Origin: Chrysochromulina parva
Taxonomy: Eukaryota > Haptophyta > Prymnesiales > Chrysochromulinaceae
Direction of reading: 5' to 3'
Assembly (NCBI GenBank): GCA_002887195.1
Contig: PJAB01000263.1
Span: 1 to 31,564, forward strand
DNA length: 31,564 bases
The notes beneath the pieces were generated by a model. That model saw nothing but the letters and a program-made list of their open reading frames with translations, was not told the DNA's origin and did no database searches. Shown here one piece after another: positions 1-7,636 of this stretch. The translations under genes were made by a program, and so were the position numbers. The first letter of the stretch is position 1. Each line of letters starts with the position of its first letter.

Positions 1-525
1 CCACGGCCAGCTTGTCACTTACCATCGGCTCTCCCTGCGGCGCCGGCTTTGCTGGGCACGCTACGGCGAGTGCGATGCACGGTGCGCGTGCCCTTGCGAG
101 TGCGGCTTGCAGCGATGCTCAGTGCCCGTCGATCCCAAAGTGAGGCAGCGGGTCGAGGCGCTGGGCCCGAAGCTCTGGCAAAACCTCTCGAAGAAGGAGA
201 GGGGGGCGGCGATGCACGCGGCGCTGCACGTGGTCTGGAACTGCTCGGAGCACTTTGACTGCACGGCGGAGGACAACGAGTGGACGCCGGGCAGCAGCGG
301 GGACGGCGAGCCGGCGACGCCGGCGGCGACGTCGGAGAGCGCGGCAATGCGCACGTCCATGTGCGAGTTTGCACAGCCGCGCAAAGCGGGGGCGGCTGCT
401 CTCCTGCCGCATGCTCTGCCGCCGTCGCTAGGCTAGGCTCGCCGAGCGAGGAGCAGAGGGTGATCCTCCACGCCAACAAGCTCGCGGCGCTGGCCAAGCC
501 GCTGCACGCCGCGGCAGCTCGTTAA
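1..525 (+). CDS. 3' part of an unrecognised protein gene, probably two exons
   Basis: The frame beginning at base 2 is open from the left edge, so the start codon lies outside the window. It encodes a Cys/Arg-rich stretch and then a helix-like segment containing KLWQNLSKKERGAAMHAAL and an acidic Ser/Thr-rich tail. That frame stops at 436. A second frame immediately downstream (SPSEEQRVILHANKLAALAK) reads well and stops at 523-525. A 71-bp GT-AG intron at 361-431 joins the two in phase: AT at 359-360 plus G at 432 makes ATG. The spliced product would end about 30 residues after the junction. The intron is my inference from frame and splice dinucleotides only. I recognise no domain. The far left Cys-rich part could itself be intronic. 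Confidence 0.45.
361..431 (+). other. putative GT-AG intron (71 bp)
   Basis: Starts GTGCGA and ends CGTCGCTAG, with a pyrimidine-rich stretch before the acceptor. Removing it joins two plausible reading frames in phase 2. It has no tandem-repeat content, unlike the introns near 9923 and 12663. Confidence 0.4.
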
Positions 526-584
526 AGTGCGTCCGCCGGCTAGGTCACTGACGCGGCGACCTGCGTGATATCCTAAAGGAAAAG

Positions 585-677
585 ATGGCGACTTTTCGAT
601 ACGTTGTACACCAAGACCAACACTCATGCATGCATTTTGTCGGTTGTGGCCGCGAGACAACGTTCGAAAAGTCTTGA
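585..677 (+). promoter_or_regulatory. overlapping upstream ORF (30 codons) before the ARM/IQ gene
   Basis: ATG at 585 has a strong eukaryotic context (A at -3, G at +4) and opens a 30-codon frame ending TGA at 675-677. It overlaps the weaker-context ATG at 626 that begins the long frame. If transcription starts upstream of 585, scanning ribosomes would meet this ATG first. They could then reach the long frame by leaky scanning, or begin at the later in-frame ATG at 692. Confidence 0.35.
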
Positions 678-3600
678 GCGCAAAACGATCAATGCTCATC
701 GACAACATTTCTGCCTTGCGTCGATCGCTCGAGGAAAAAGAGGTTGCCCTCAACACCGTCCTCACCGAGCAGGAGCGTCGCTCGCTCGAGGAAAATGAAC
801 TCCACGCCGTTAGCGAGCGGGAGAGAGCGGCGGAGCTAGCCGCCAAGGTGACCCTTCTTGAGAGGCAATTGGCGAAGCAGACCGAGCAAATCGCGCACCT
901 TCTCAGCGACCAAGTGCAGCAGTCGCCAATGGTGGCTGCGGCGATGGAGGCGGCGAGTGGGCTGTACTCGCTGTCGCCAGCCAATAGGCTGATCGCCTTG
1001 CTGGACCTATCCGAAATTTTGAACGATTGCACGCAAGAGGAGGGCACAGCGGTTGGGCGTGCACTGCGAGAGGGCGGTGCAGTGCGGCACCTGGCCATGC
1101 TTCTCAACGATTTCAACGATGAGCACAGTATGCAGGCGATGCTCCTCTGCTTGGCCAATTTGTGCTCCGACTCGCTCGACGCCTCGAGTTCCGAGACAAA
1201 GCGCGAGCTCCTGGCCGGTGACGTCGGCGAGGCTGTCGTTCGTTGCCTGCGCGTGCCGCCTTCGGACGGCTTGGCCGCCAGCTTGGTGCTCACATACGCC
1301 GCAGGTTTGTGTCTGAACGTGTCCAACGACTACCCGTGGTCAATGACGCTCCTTGCACTTGGTGCTCTCCACGATTTCCAAGCCCTGGTCAACAATGAGG
1401 ACCTCCTAGTGGCGCACTATGCGAAGGGGACGCTCATCAACCTGCTCGCGCTCTTCCCCACAATTGCTGCGCTCGACGCCAGCTCGCCATCCTCGGGATT
1501 GCTGCCCGGAGCGGCGTCGACCGTACGACTCTCGGACGCCACAGCAGCCACACTCGAGGAGTCGCACGAGTACCGCTCCTTCACAGCGCAACGGCAGCAG
1601 AAGCTCGAACAGCAGCTGGCTCTGGGGTATGGCACCGGCGTCGAGATCATGCAAGTTGCCGACCCGCTGTCGACAAGGAGACGGGCATCACAGGCAGCGA
1701 TCCTGACAGCGAACGGCCTCTCCGCCACCGTTGCCCCCACCACCGTCGCCGCCGCCGCCGCCGCCACCGCCGCCTCTGTCGTCCCTGCTACCGTCACCAG
1801 ACCGCAGCAGGCCGACGACCCATCTGTCACAGCCGTGGCCCATGCAGCAGACACGGGCCAATCGTCTTCAAAGCTGGTACAGACCGCCTCCCTCGCCACC
1901 TCCGCCGTCGCCTCCACCACCGCCTCCACCGCCATTGCCGCCCCCCTCGCCGCCGCCTCCGAGCCCACCACCATCACCGCCACCTTCAAGCCCGCCGCCA
2001 TCGCCACTGCCGTCATCCCCATCGCCGAGTCAGCCGCCTTCCCCGCCGCCCAGCTCGCCGCCTCCGTCCCCAACTCCGTCCCCGTCCCCGCCGCCGCCAT
2101 CGCCTCCTCAGTCACTTCCATCGCCCTCACCACCACCCCCGTCACCGCCGTCCTCACCGCTCCCGCCGCCCTCGCCCCCGCCCTCACCTCCGACACCCAG
2201 CCCGCCGCCCTCACCTCCGCCGCCTTCCCCGCCGCCACCTCCGTCCCCACCGCCCTCGCCACCACCGCCGTCGCCTCTGCCCCCGTCCCCACCGCCCTCG
2301 TCACCACCGCCGTCGCCTCTGCCCCCGCCACCACCGCCCTCGCCACCACCGCCGTCGCCTCCACCATGGCCACCTCCGCCATTGCCGCCCCCCTCGCCGC
2401 CGCCTCCAAGCCCACCACCATCGCCGCCACCTCCGAGCCTGCCGCCGTCGCCGCCGCTGCCATCCCCATCGCCGAGTCCGCTGTAGCCGAGGTAGGAGTG
2501 GAGGAGCAGCCAGTCAAGTTGGCCATCGAGGCGGAGGCAGCAAGGCGGGCCGCAAGCACCGATGCTGCTAAGCACCAAGCCGAGATGGAGCGCAAGAAGG
2601 CGGAAGATGAGAAGGCAGCAGCCGAGGCGGCGGCGGCCGAGGCGGCGGCGGCCGAGGCGGCGGCGGCCGAGAAGGTAGCAGCCGAGAAGGCGACGGCCGA
2701 TAAGGTGGCAGCCGAGAAGGCGGCGGCCGAAAGGGCCGCGGCCGAGGCGGCGGCGGCCGAGAAGGTAGCAGCCGAGAAGGCGGCGGCCCAGAAGGCGGCG
2801 GTCGAAAGGGCCGCGGCCGAGGCGGCGGCGGCTGAGAAGGTAGCAGCCGAGAAGGCGGCGGCCGAGAAGGCGGCGGCCGAGAAGGCGGCCCTGACGTTGC
2901 AGTGCGCGTCGCGCTGCAAAGCGGCGCGTCGCGAAGCGGCAGCATTGAGAGCACATGTCGAAGCGGAGCACAAGAGGGCTGCTGCCGAGTGCAGAGCGGC
3001 CACGCGGATCCAGAAAATGTGTCGAGGCTGCATGGCTCGGTTCTACTATGAAGAAAGACGCGCCCTTCAGCAGGCCATGAACAAGGCTCACGCTGCGGCG
3101 GCCGAGGCACGGAAGAACAAAGTCGCGCAAGAGATGCAAATGCTGGCTAGGAACCAGGCAGCAGCGGAGGGAAGGGCCGCCACGAAGTTGCAGGCGCATC
3201 ATCGCGGCAAGGCCGATCGTGCCCGAGTCGACGCGATGCGCCTGCTGGCGGCGGAAGAGGCAGCCGCAAAGCATAAGGCGTCTACCACGCTGCAGGCCAA
3301 CCAGAGGGGCAAGGTCGATCGCAAAATGCTCGCTGAGGAGCGCGTTGCAGCTGAGCACGCGTTGACTGATGCACTTCACTCGATTGCGGAGACCGTGGCT
3401 GAGCAGTGTGCTGCGGAGGAGGCTGCCAAGATTGCCGCAGAGAAGAAGGCACAGGCGAGGAAGAGGCTCAAGCAAATCCATGCGGGTGCTTTGTTCGGTG
3501 TCAAGGGCATGCAAGTCGGCAGGCAGGCTGCCGAAGTGCGTCGGCGAGAAGAAGAGGTTGTCAACTTGAGCGTAGATACCATCGCATCGCTGCTGGACTC

Positions 3601-5770
3601 GTGTATTGCTGACAAGGCTGAGGACGACCGACGCGAGGCAGCTCGACAGAAGCGAGAAGCCGAAGTTGTGGCGTTCGGGAGGGCCCGGGCGATGTTCCTC
3701 GTTGCGCAGATGCTCAAGGAGCGCGAGGACGAAATAAAGCAGTATGCGTTGGAGACCATGAAGAAGCTGCTTAAAAGGACATTTCTGGACAAGGATAAGG
3801 AGGATAAGCGCGAGGCCGAAATCGTCACCTATTCAGACGCCACGTCGAGGGTCTTGCTAGCCGTGTGCTTTCTGTACAAGGCACGGGAAGACGCAATGTA
3901 TGCGGAGGCTCGGCAAGTGAACTACGAGTCGACGGAGATCTTGGCTGCCGCTTTCACATCCATGGAAGAGCAAGTGGCGCAGATGGCCGTGGAGGAGCAC
4001 GAAGCTCGGCTGTCAGAGGCTATTCAGTCGATTGCGATGGATCTCCACCTGAGCCAGATTTACGAGGGGGCTGACAGCGTTGCGTACGAGGTTGCCTTGG
4101 AGGTGGCTGAGAAGCAAGAAGCTGAGGCTTTCTCAGCGCTGACCAAAGCTTCGTTGGTCTCGCACATGTCCATGCTGAGCAACCGCACGTCCATCGAGAC
4201 CGCTAAACGGCTCGAGGCTGAGCTCACTGAGGAGCTTCGTCGCGAGGAGGAAGCTGTGATGGCAGCGGCACAGGCGGCAGTGCGTCAGAAGATGGGCAAC
4301 CTCATGGCCAAGACTGCAGAGGAAGAGGACGAGGAGATCGCTCGCCAAATGCAACAGGAGGCGGCCCGCAAAGCAGAGGAGGCAAGTCGCCCCAAACCAT
4401 CTGTGTGGGATGGGGTGCCACCGCTTGGCGGGCGCGCAGATTGGTCTGGGCTGTCGCCACGTGCCCTCCGGGAGGTGCTGCGGCATGGCAGCGGCATCCA
4501 CGGCGCAGCTCGAGAGCGGCTTGTCAACCAATGCTCGGCTGGCATGGCAAGTATTGCGAAAGCGTCCTCTACCCGTCCTACCAGCACACCGCCTCACAGC
4601 GCGAGGATCTCTGACGCTCCAGCCCGGCAGTTCTTTCTTCCTTCCGTCACTGCTACGCCCATGCAACGGTGGCACACAGAGGATATGGATGGCGATGGCT
4701 TCGGTCGCCGGCGTGCACTTTCCCCGCCCCCGTCTGCAGTCGCCGCCACCTACTTGCCTGCACAGATGCCCGCCACATCCTTGATAGATCGCGAGTGGCG
4801 ACCGCGGCCATTAGTTCCTCGCCCCCCGTCGTCAGCACGCCGGGGAGCAGGGCAGCTCGCACCGTCTCCTCGAGCGTCGCAGGTTATGCCTGCACTGGCA
4901 GCTCTGCTTGCCCCGGGCCTCACTCCGAGTACACGGCCCTCAACACGGCCCGCTACGGCATACGCGTCCGCTCGTTCATGGGACGAGGGGCAGCTTGCCA
5001 AGCACGAGCTCAGAATGCAGCTCGGACTGGACGCAAGGGCTGCAGAGCAGCAGGCGTTTGGAGGGCCGCGTAGTTGGCAAGCAGATGCAGATGTTCCGAT
5101 GAATCGCGGCCCGCAGTGGGCGCGCAGAGACGTGGAGGCAGCACTTCAGCAACTGGAACTTGAAGAGAGCAGCAAGCGTCCACCTCGACTGAGATCCACA
5201 CGGCGGCGCGGGCGACGAGTGCCCTGGGCCCAAGCTGGCCTACACGTAGCTACACTCAACGGCGGAGGTGAGTCGCTTCTGCAAGGTGCTCGTGCAGAGG
5301 ATACCACGACGACAAGAGATAGCGACGGAGGGCACATTGAGCTTGACGCGCTGGATCAGGCCGACCAGCCGTTGATCCATCACAGGTGCTCCTTGAAGCC
5401 AGAGACCTCAGAGCAGGCAGCCTGGGCCGACGAGCGGTGCGAAATCCCACACTCTCCATCCCTTGTCAGCGGCAAAGAGCTGGAGGCGACCGAAGCAGCC
5501 TTTACCCGGCATCTTCTTCGGGCGCATGCGATGAGACCTCGAACTGCACTCAGTTCGAGGATGCGTCAACAGGGCGATGGGGGTCTGGCGGACTTGTCAA
5601 ATGTGGCAGAGCTCCCGCTCACTAGGCGTCCGCAACTACGCCAATCGGTTGGTCAGACACCTGTCATGGCTCCTCTCATGCCCCCGGGCTTGCACGCAGA
5701 CGTTGCCGATCTGATCCTGCTGGCAAGCAAGGTACGGACACGCGCAGCGAGTGCGCGGCGAGACGGCTAA
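626..5770 (+). CDS. very long ARM-like / IQ-motif / coiled-coil protein (1714 aa)
   Basis: A single uninterrupted frame. Residues about 23-90 form a coiled coil; about 100-285 are helical, Leu-rich and armadillo-like (for example [17 protein letters not shown]). Residues about 365-620 are Ala/Thr/Pro/Ser low complexity. Residues about 640-755 are Lys/Glu/Ala heptad-like repeats. Residues about 755-905 hold three or four IQ-like motifs ([44 protein letters not shown]), the family signature for calmodulin or light-chain binding. Further charged helices run to about 1260, followed by a disordered Ser/Pro/Arg tail. The first ATG is 626. ATG 692 directly precedes the coiled coil and has no weak-context problem, so it may be the true start. 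Likely a cytoskeletal or ciliary scaffold that binds calmodulin; this role is inferred from motifs only. The low-complexity block is odd because another frame carries Ser-Pro repeats. Confidence 0.8.
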   Translation: MHAFCRLWPRDNVRKVLSAKRSMLIDNISALRRSLEEKEVALNTVLTEQERRSLEENELHAVSERERAAELAAKVTLLERQLAKQTEQIAHLLSDQVQQSPMVAAAMEAASGLYSLSPANRLIALLDLSEILNDCTQEEGTAVGRALREGGAVRHLAMLLNDFNDEHSMQAMLLCLANLCSDSLDASSSETKRELLAGDVGEAVVRCLRVPPSDGLAASLVLTYAAGLCLNVSNDYPWSMTLLALGALHDFQALVNNEDLLVAHYAKGTLINLLALFPTIAALDASSPSSGLLPGAASTVRLSDATAATLEESHEYRSFTAQRQQKLEQQLALGYGTGVEIMQVADPLSTRRRASQAAILTANGLSATVAPTTVAAAAAATAASVVPATVTRPQQADDPSVTAVAHAADTGQSSSKLVQTASLATSAVASTTASTAIAAPLAAASEPTTITATFKPAAIATAVIPIAESAAFPAAQLAASVPNSVPVPAAAIASSVTSIALTTTPVTAVLTAPAALAPALTSDTQPAALTSAAFPAATSVPTALATTAVASAPVPTALVTTAVASAPATTALATTAVASTMATSAIAAPLAAASKPTTIAATSEPAAVAAAAIPIAESAVAEVGVEEQPVKLAIEAEAARRAASTDAAKHQAEMERKKAEDEKAAAEAAAAEAAAAEAAAAEKVAAEKATADKVAAEKAAAERAAAEAAAAEKVAAEKAAAQKAAVERAAAEAAAAEKVAAEKAAAEKAAAEKAALTLQCASRCKAARREAAALRAHVEAEHKRAAAECRAATRIQKMCRGCMARFYYEERRALQQAMNKAHAAAAEARKNKVAQEMQMLARNQAAAEGRAATKLQAHHRGKADRARVDAMRLLAAEEAAAKHKASTTLQANQRGKVDRKMLAEERVAAEHALTDALHSIAETVAEQCAAEEAAKIAAEKKAQARKRLKQIHAGALFGVKGMQVGRQAAEVRRREEEVVNLSVDTIASLLDSCIADKAEDDRREAARQKREAEVVAFGRARAMFLVAQMLKEREDEIKQYALETMKKLLKRTFLDKDKEDKREAEIVTYSDATSRVLLAVCFLYKAREDAMYAEARQVNYESTEILAAAFTSMEEQVAQMAVEEHEARLSEAIQSIAMDLHLSQIYEGADSVAYEVALEVAEKQEAEAFSALTKASLVSHMSMLSNRTSIETAKRLEAELTEELRREEEAVMAAAQAAVRQKMGNLMAKTAEEEDEEIARQMQQEAARKAEEASRPKPSVWDGVPPLGGRADWSGLSPRALREVLRHGSGIHGAARERLVNQCSAGMASIAKASSTRPTSTPPHSARISDAPARQFFLPSVTATPMQRWHTEDMDGDGFGRRRALSPPPSAVAATYLPAQMPATSLIDREWRPRPLVPRPPSSARRGAGQLAPSPRASQVMPALAALLAPGLTPSTRPSTRPATAYASARSWDEGQLAKHELRMQLGLDARAAEQQAFGGPRSWQADADVPMNRGPQWARRDVEAALQQLELEESSKRPPRLRSTRRRGRRVPWAQAGLHVATLNGGGESLLQGARAEDTTTTRDSDGGHIELDALDQADQPLIHHRCSLKPETSEQAAWADERCEIPHSPSLVSGKELEATEAAFTRHLLRAHAMRPRTALSSRMRQQGDGGLADLSNVAELPLTRRPQLRQSVGQTPVMAPLMPPGLHADVADLILLASKVRTRAASARRDG
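1707..2486 (+). repeat. Ser-Pro-Pro-Pro coding pattern in the +1 frame of the ARM/IQ gene
   Basis: Inside the long frame, the +1 frame is open from 1707 (after TGA 1704-1706) to TAG 2484-2486. From about 1885 it reads almost entirely as Pro and Ser ([10 protein letters not shown]), the motif of hydroxyproline-rich pherophorin/extensin proteins. The long frame reads the same DNA as Ala/Thr/Val/Ser. Either the array arose as Ser-Pro coding sequence and is now read out of phase, or the gene model changes frame here. Confidence 0.6.
1907..2478 (+). repeat. 125-bp direct duplication (1907-2031 and 2354-2478)
   Basis: Two equal-length blocks start GTCGCCTCCACCA and end CCCCATCGCCGAGTC, with roughly 85-90% identity by eye. 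In the long frame they encode near-copies beginning [18 protein letters not shown] and [18 protein letters not shown]. They bracket about 320 bp of the same low-complexity class. Confidence 0.75.
2601..2890 (+). repeat. in-frame Glu/Ala/Lys minisatellite
   Basis: Units of 12 to 15 bp based on GCCGAGAAGGCGGCG and GCCGAGGCGGCG repeat about 20 times. They encode [15 protein letters not shown], which should form a single alpha helix or coiled coil. Longer blocks (for example GCGGCCGAAAGGGCCGCGG near 2725 and a near copy near 2800) show segmental duplication. Confidence 0.85.
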
Positions 5771-6306
5771 GGCGGTAATCGCTTGCGGCCACACGAGCAA
5801 ATAGCATGTGATTGTGAACACTGGAAGAGGGCCGACGGACATGTACAAAAACTGACCTGTAGTTTCAGAAAATTCTACTGCGATGCGTGAGGGCTAAAAT
5901 GAATCTCCACATATGGTAGCGGTGGCTTGCGCTTCCAGCAGCACCAGCAGCACTCGGACCGCTCGGTGACGGTGTTGATATATGTCGCCCACGTCCGGTC
6001 ACAGCTCACACGTGGTCGCACAGCCTCGACAGTCACACGCGGACGCCCGCGCCCGCGCCGCGCGAGATCCACCATCGCATGGCGCATGCGCCGCGATGCA
6101 GCATAAGTCGCCGAAGTCGGTAGACTGCAGTGGTGTAGCCATTATAGCGTAGTGAGGCTACATGTACGCTACGTCGCGGACGGCGGCGAGGGCGGCGGTC
6201 AGGCGGCGGCGAGGGCGGCGGCGAGGGCGGCGGCGAGGGCGGCGGCACACAAGCACCACCAGAACCACCTTCGCCACCGCCTGCACCACCTTCGCCACCG
6301 CCACCG
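5771..6306. other. gene-free interval between convergent genes, with a 12-bp minisatellite
   Basis: 3' flank of the ARM/IQ gene (+) and of the FkbM gene (-). Bases about 6180-6246 carry about five units of GGCGGCGGCGAG. On the minus strand this reads as a short Ser-Pro-Pro-Pro run, but no long frame contains it. No RNA gene or convincing coding frame is visible in the rest. Confidence 0.6.
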
Positions 6307-7335
6307 TCACCCGGAGTTCTTGCCACCCGCGTACGGAGCTAGCCTGTTGGGGACGTGTTGGTTCATACAGCACTGTCGCGCACTCTTACAACAGTCGCCT
6401 CCAGCCGAGCAGCACGGATAGGCGTGCTCAAAGATGGACGTTGCGTTCACTGGAATGAGTCGCCCTGACTTGAGATGGGCCTCCAAAGTGGGCGAGGATG
6501 ACCATGAGGATGGCCAGCGTCTCCTCGCATGGCCGTGATATTCTGGAGCCTCGATAGCAATCGAGCCCGTCTCGTTATTTGGACCAGGGCCGCGCAAATG
6601 CTGCACGTACAGCGGTAGGTTCAGTAGGTTGCGTACATCCAGCGGAATGCCTGCCTCTTCCTCGACAAGGAGCGTTTGGTAGCCTAGGCTGGCAATGAAT
6701 TGCAGCAACCTGGTCGTATAAGCAGGACTCTTGTGCACCGCACACTCGACCGAAAACACGGGCAAATCACGCTTCAACGTGCGTACAGCTCCGCGCAAGA
6801 CGTCGAGCTCATTGCCCTCAGTGTCCCAGTGGGCGAAACCAAGGCGTTCACCTGTCCAATTGGTTGCAAATAGCTCATCAACTGTCCAGACGTCAAACTC
6901 CTGGCCGGAGGTATTCAGTTTCACAATGTTCATTACGCCCACCGAGTCGCGCTTTGCGCCCAAAGGGCTCGCACCCAGATCAAGTGAAGCAATTGAAATC
7001 TGTTGGCCGGCTCGACGCATTTTCGATGGAGGTACATGGAAAGTGCTTCGCTCAGCACCAAGGCCACCGAGCAGCGGCTGGACGTTCTGCAGCCGCTGTT
7101 GGGCGCTTGTGCGTCTGACCGAGTCGATGTTGCGCTGTAGTGGATCCATGGCGTGCACTGTACGATTGGGTGATGCCGCAGCGTAGAGGCAGGTCTCTAC
7201 TCCAGTGTTGGCTCCTGCGTCGATGATGCTGCCGGAAGGCATACTCCCCTCTGCGAACAAGCCGAGCACGATTTCGTTGAAGAGTGGCTCGGCGCAGGCC
7301 GCGGCGACGAGCAAGATGTGATGCCCTTGTCGCAT
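6307..7335 (-). CDS. FkbM-family SAM-dependent methyltransferase
   Basis: A 342-residue frame from ATG at 7335 to TGA at 6307. Residues 37-45 (IIDAGANTG) are the SAM-binding motif I. Residues 169-182 (AHWDTEGNELDVLR) match the D-x-E-G-x-E-x-x-VL motif typical of FkbM methyltransferases, which usually O-methylate sugars or small metabolites. PVFSVECAV at 192-200 fits the following strand. No clear signal peptide is visible; the N-terminus is short and an upstream exon cannot be excluded, but the frame upstream stops without another ATG. The C-terminal 40 residues hold three Cys doublets (308-309, 315-316, 322-323), an unusual cluster. The gene is divergent from the HDAC gene. The substrate is not predictable. 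Confidence 0.82.
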   Translation of the reverse strand: MRQGHHILLVAAACAEPLFNEIVLGLFAEGSMPSGSIIDAGANTGVETCLYAAASPNRTVHAMDPLQRNIDSVRRTSAQQRLQNVQPLLGGLGAERSTFHVPPSKMRRAGQQISIASLDLGASPLGAKRDSVGVMNIVKLNTSGQEFDVWTVDELFATNWTGERLGFAHWDTEGNELDVLRGAVRTLKRDLPVFSVECAVHKSPAYTTRLLQFIASLGYQTLLVEEEAGIPLDVRNLLNLPLYVQHLRGPGPNNETGSIAIEAPEYHGHARRRWPSSWSSSPTLEAHLKSGRLIPVNATSIFEHAYPCCSAGGDCCKSARQCCMNQHVPNRLAPYAGGKNSG

Positions 7336-7636
7336 GAGGAATTCTTTGCTTACCGGTAAAAAGACACCCGGGGGGAGCTTACCGGTAAAGACTCCAAAAG
7401 CGGCGAGTCATATTATAGCTCGCCAAATGCCATCGTGAGTGAGTGAGTGATTGGGTGACCAAAAGGTTTCTCGACCTGTACTACGGTGTGTTTGTGTCTC
7501 AATGACTCACTCACTCACTCTCCCTCAGCTACCCGGACATCGGCGGGAGCAGCGAACCCCACATTACTCTCCCCGGTCCCGCCTCACCCCGTCCCCCCCC
7601 CAAAAGCGGAGCTGTTCACAAAGGTGGGTTTCTCCC
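7336..7636. promoter_or_regulatory. divergent promoter region with two TTACCGGTAA palindromes
   Basis: This interval separates the FkbM start (-) from the HDAC start (+). The perfect 10-bp palindrome TTACCGGTAA occurs at 7350-7359 and 7379-7388, start to start 29 bp. Being identical and palindromic, the pair could bind a dimeric regulator. On the minus strand each also contains a GGTAAGC donor-like string. An AT-rich TATAATA-like string lies at about 7409-7418. Confidence 0.4.
7435..7528 (+). other. putative 5' UTR intron with complementary ends (94 bp)
   Basis: A strong donor, GTGAGT at 7435, and acceptor CTCCCTCAG ending 7528. The first 16 bases (GTGAGT repeated) are complementary over about 13 bp to TCACTCACTCACT at 7507-7519, so the donor could pair with the region before the acceptor. 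Splicing would remove the ATG at 7502 and leave ATG 7637 as the HDAC start. ATG 7427 in the upstream exon would give only a short upstream frame after splicing. Confidence 0.45.

Noticed and set aside
1731..2486. A separate pherophorin-like gene
   Set aside because: It has no ATG at its beginning (it opens at TTG), no signal peptide and no domain beyond the repeat. It is kept as an out-of-phase pattern instead.
1417..3514. Long minus-strand frames opposite the ARM/IQ gene
   Set aside because: They are made of antisense low-complexity sequence (Gly or Ala/Ser runs) and come from the repeats, not from conserved coding.
6033..6326. Minus-strand frame with a short Ser-Pro run below the FkbM gene
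   Set aside because: It is a by-product of the 12-bp GGCGGCGGCGAG array; it overlaps the FkbM end in another frame and has no supporting features.
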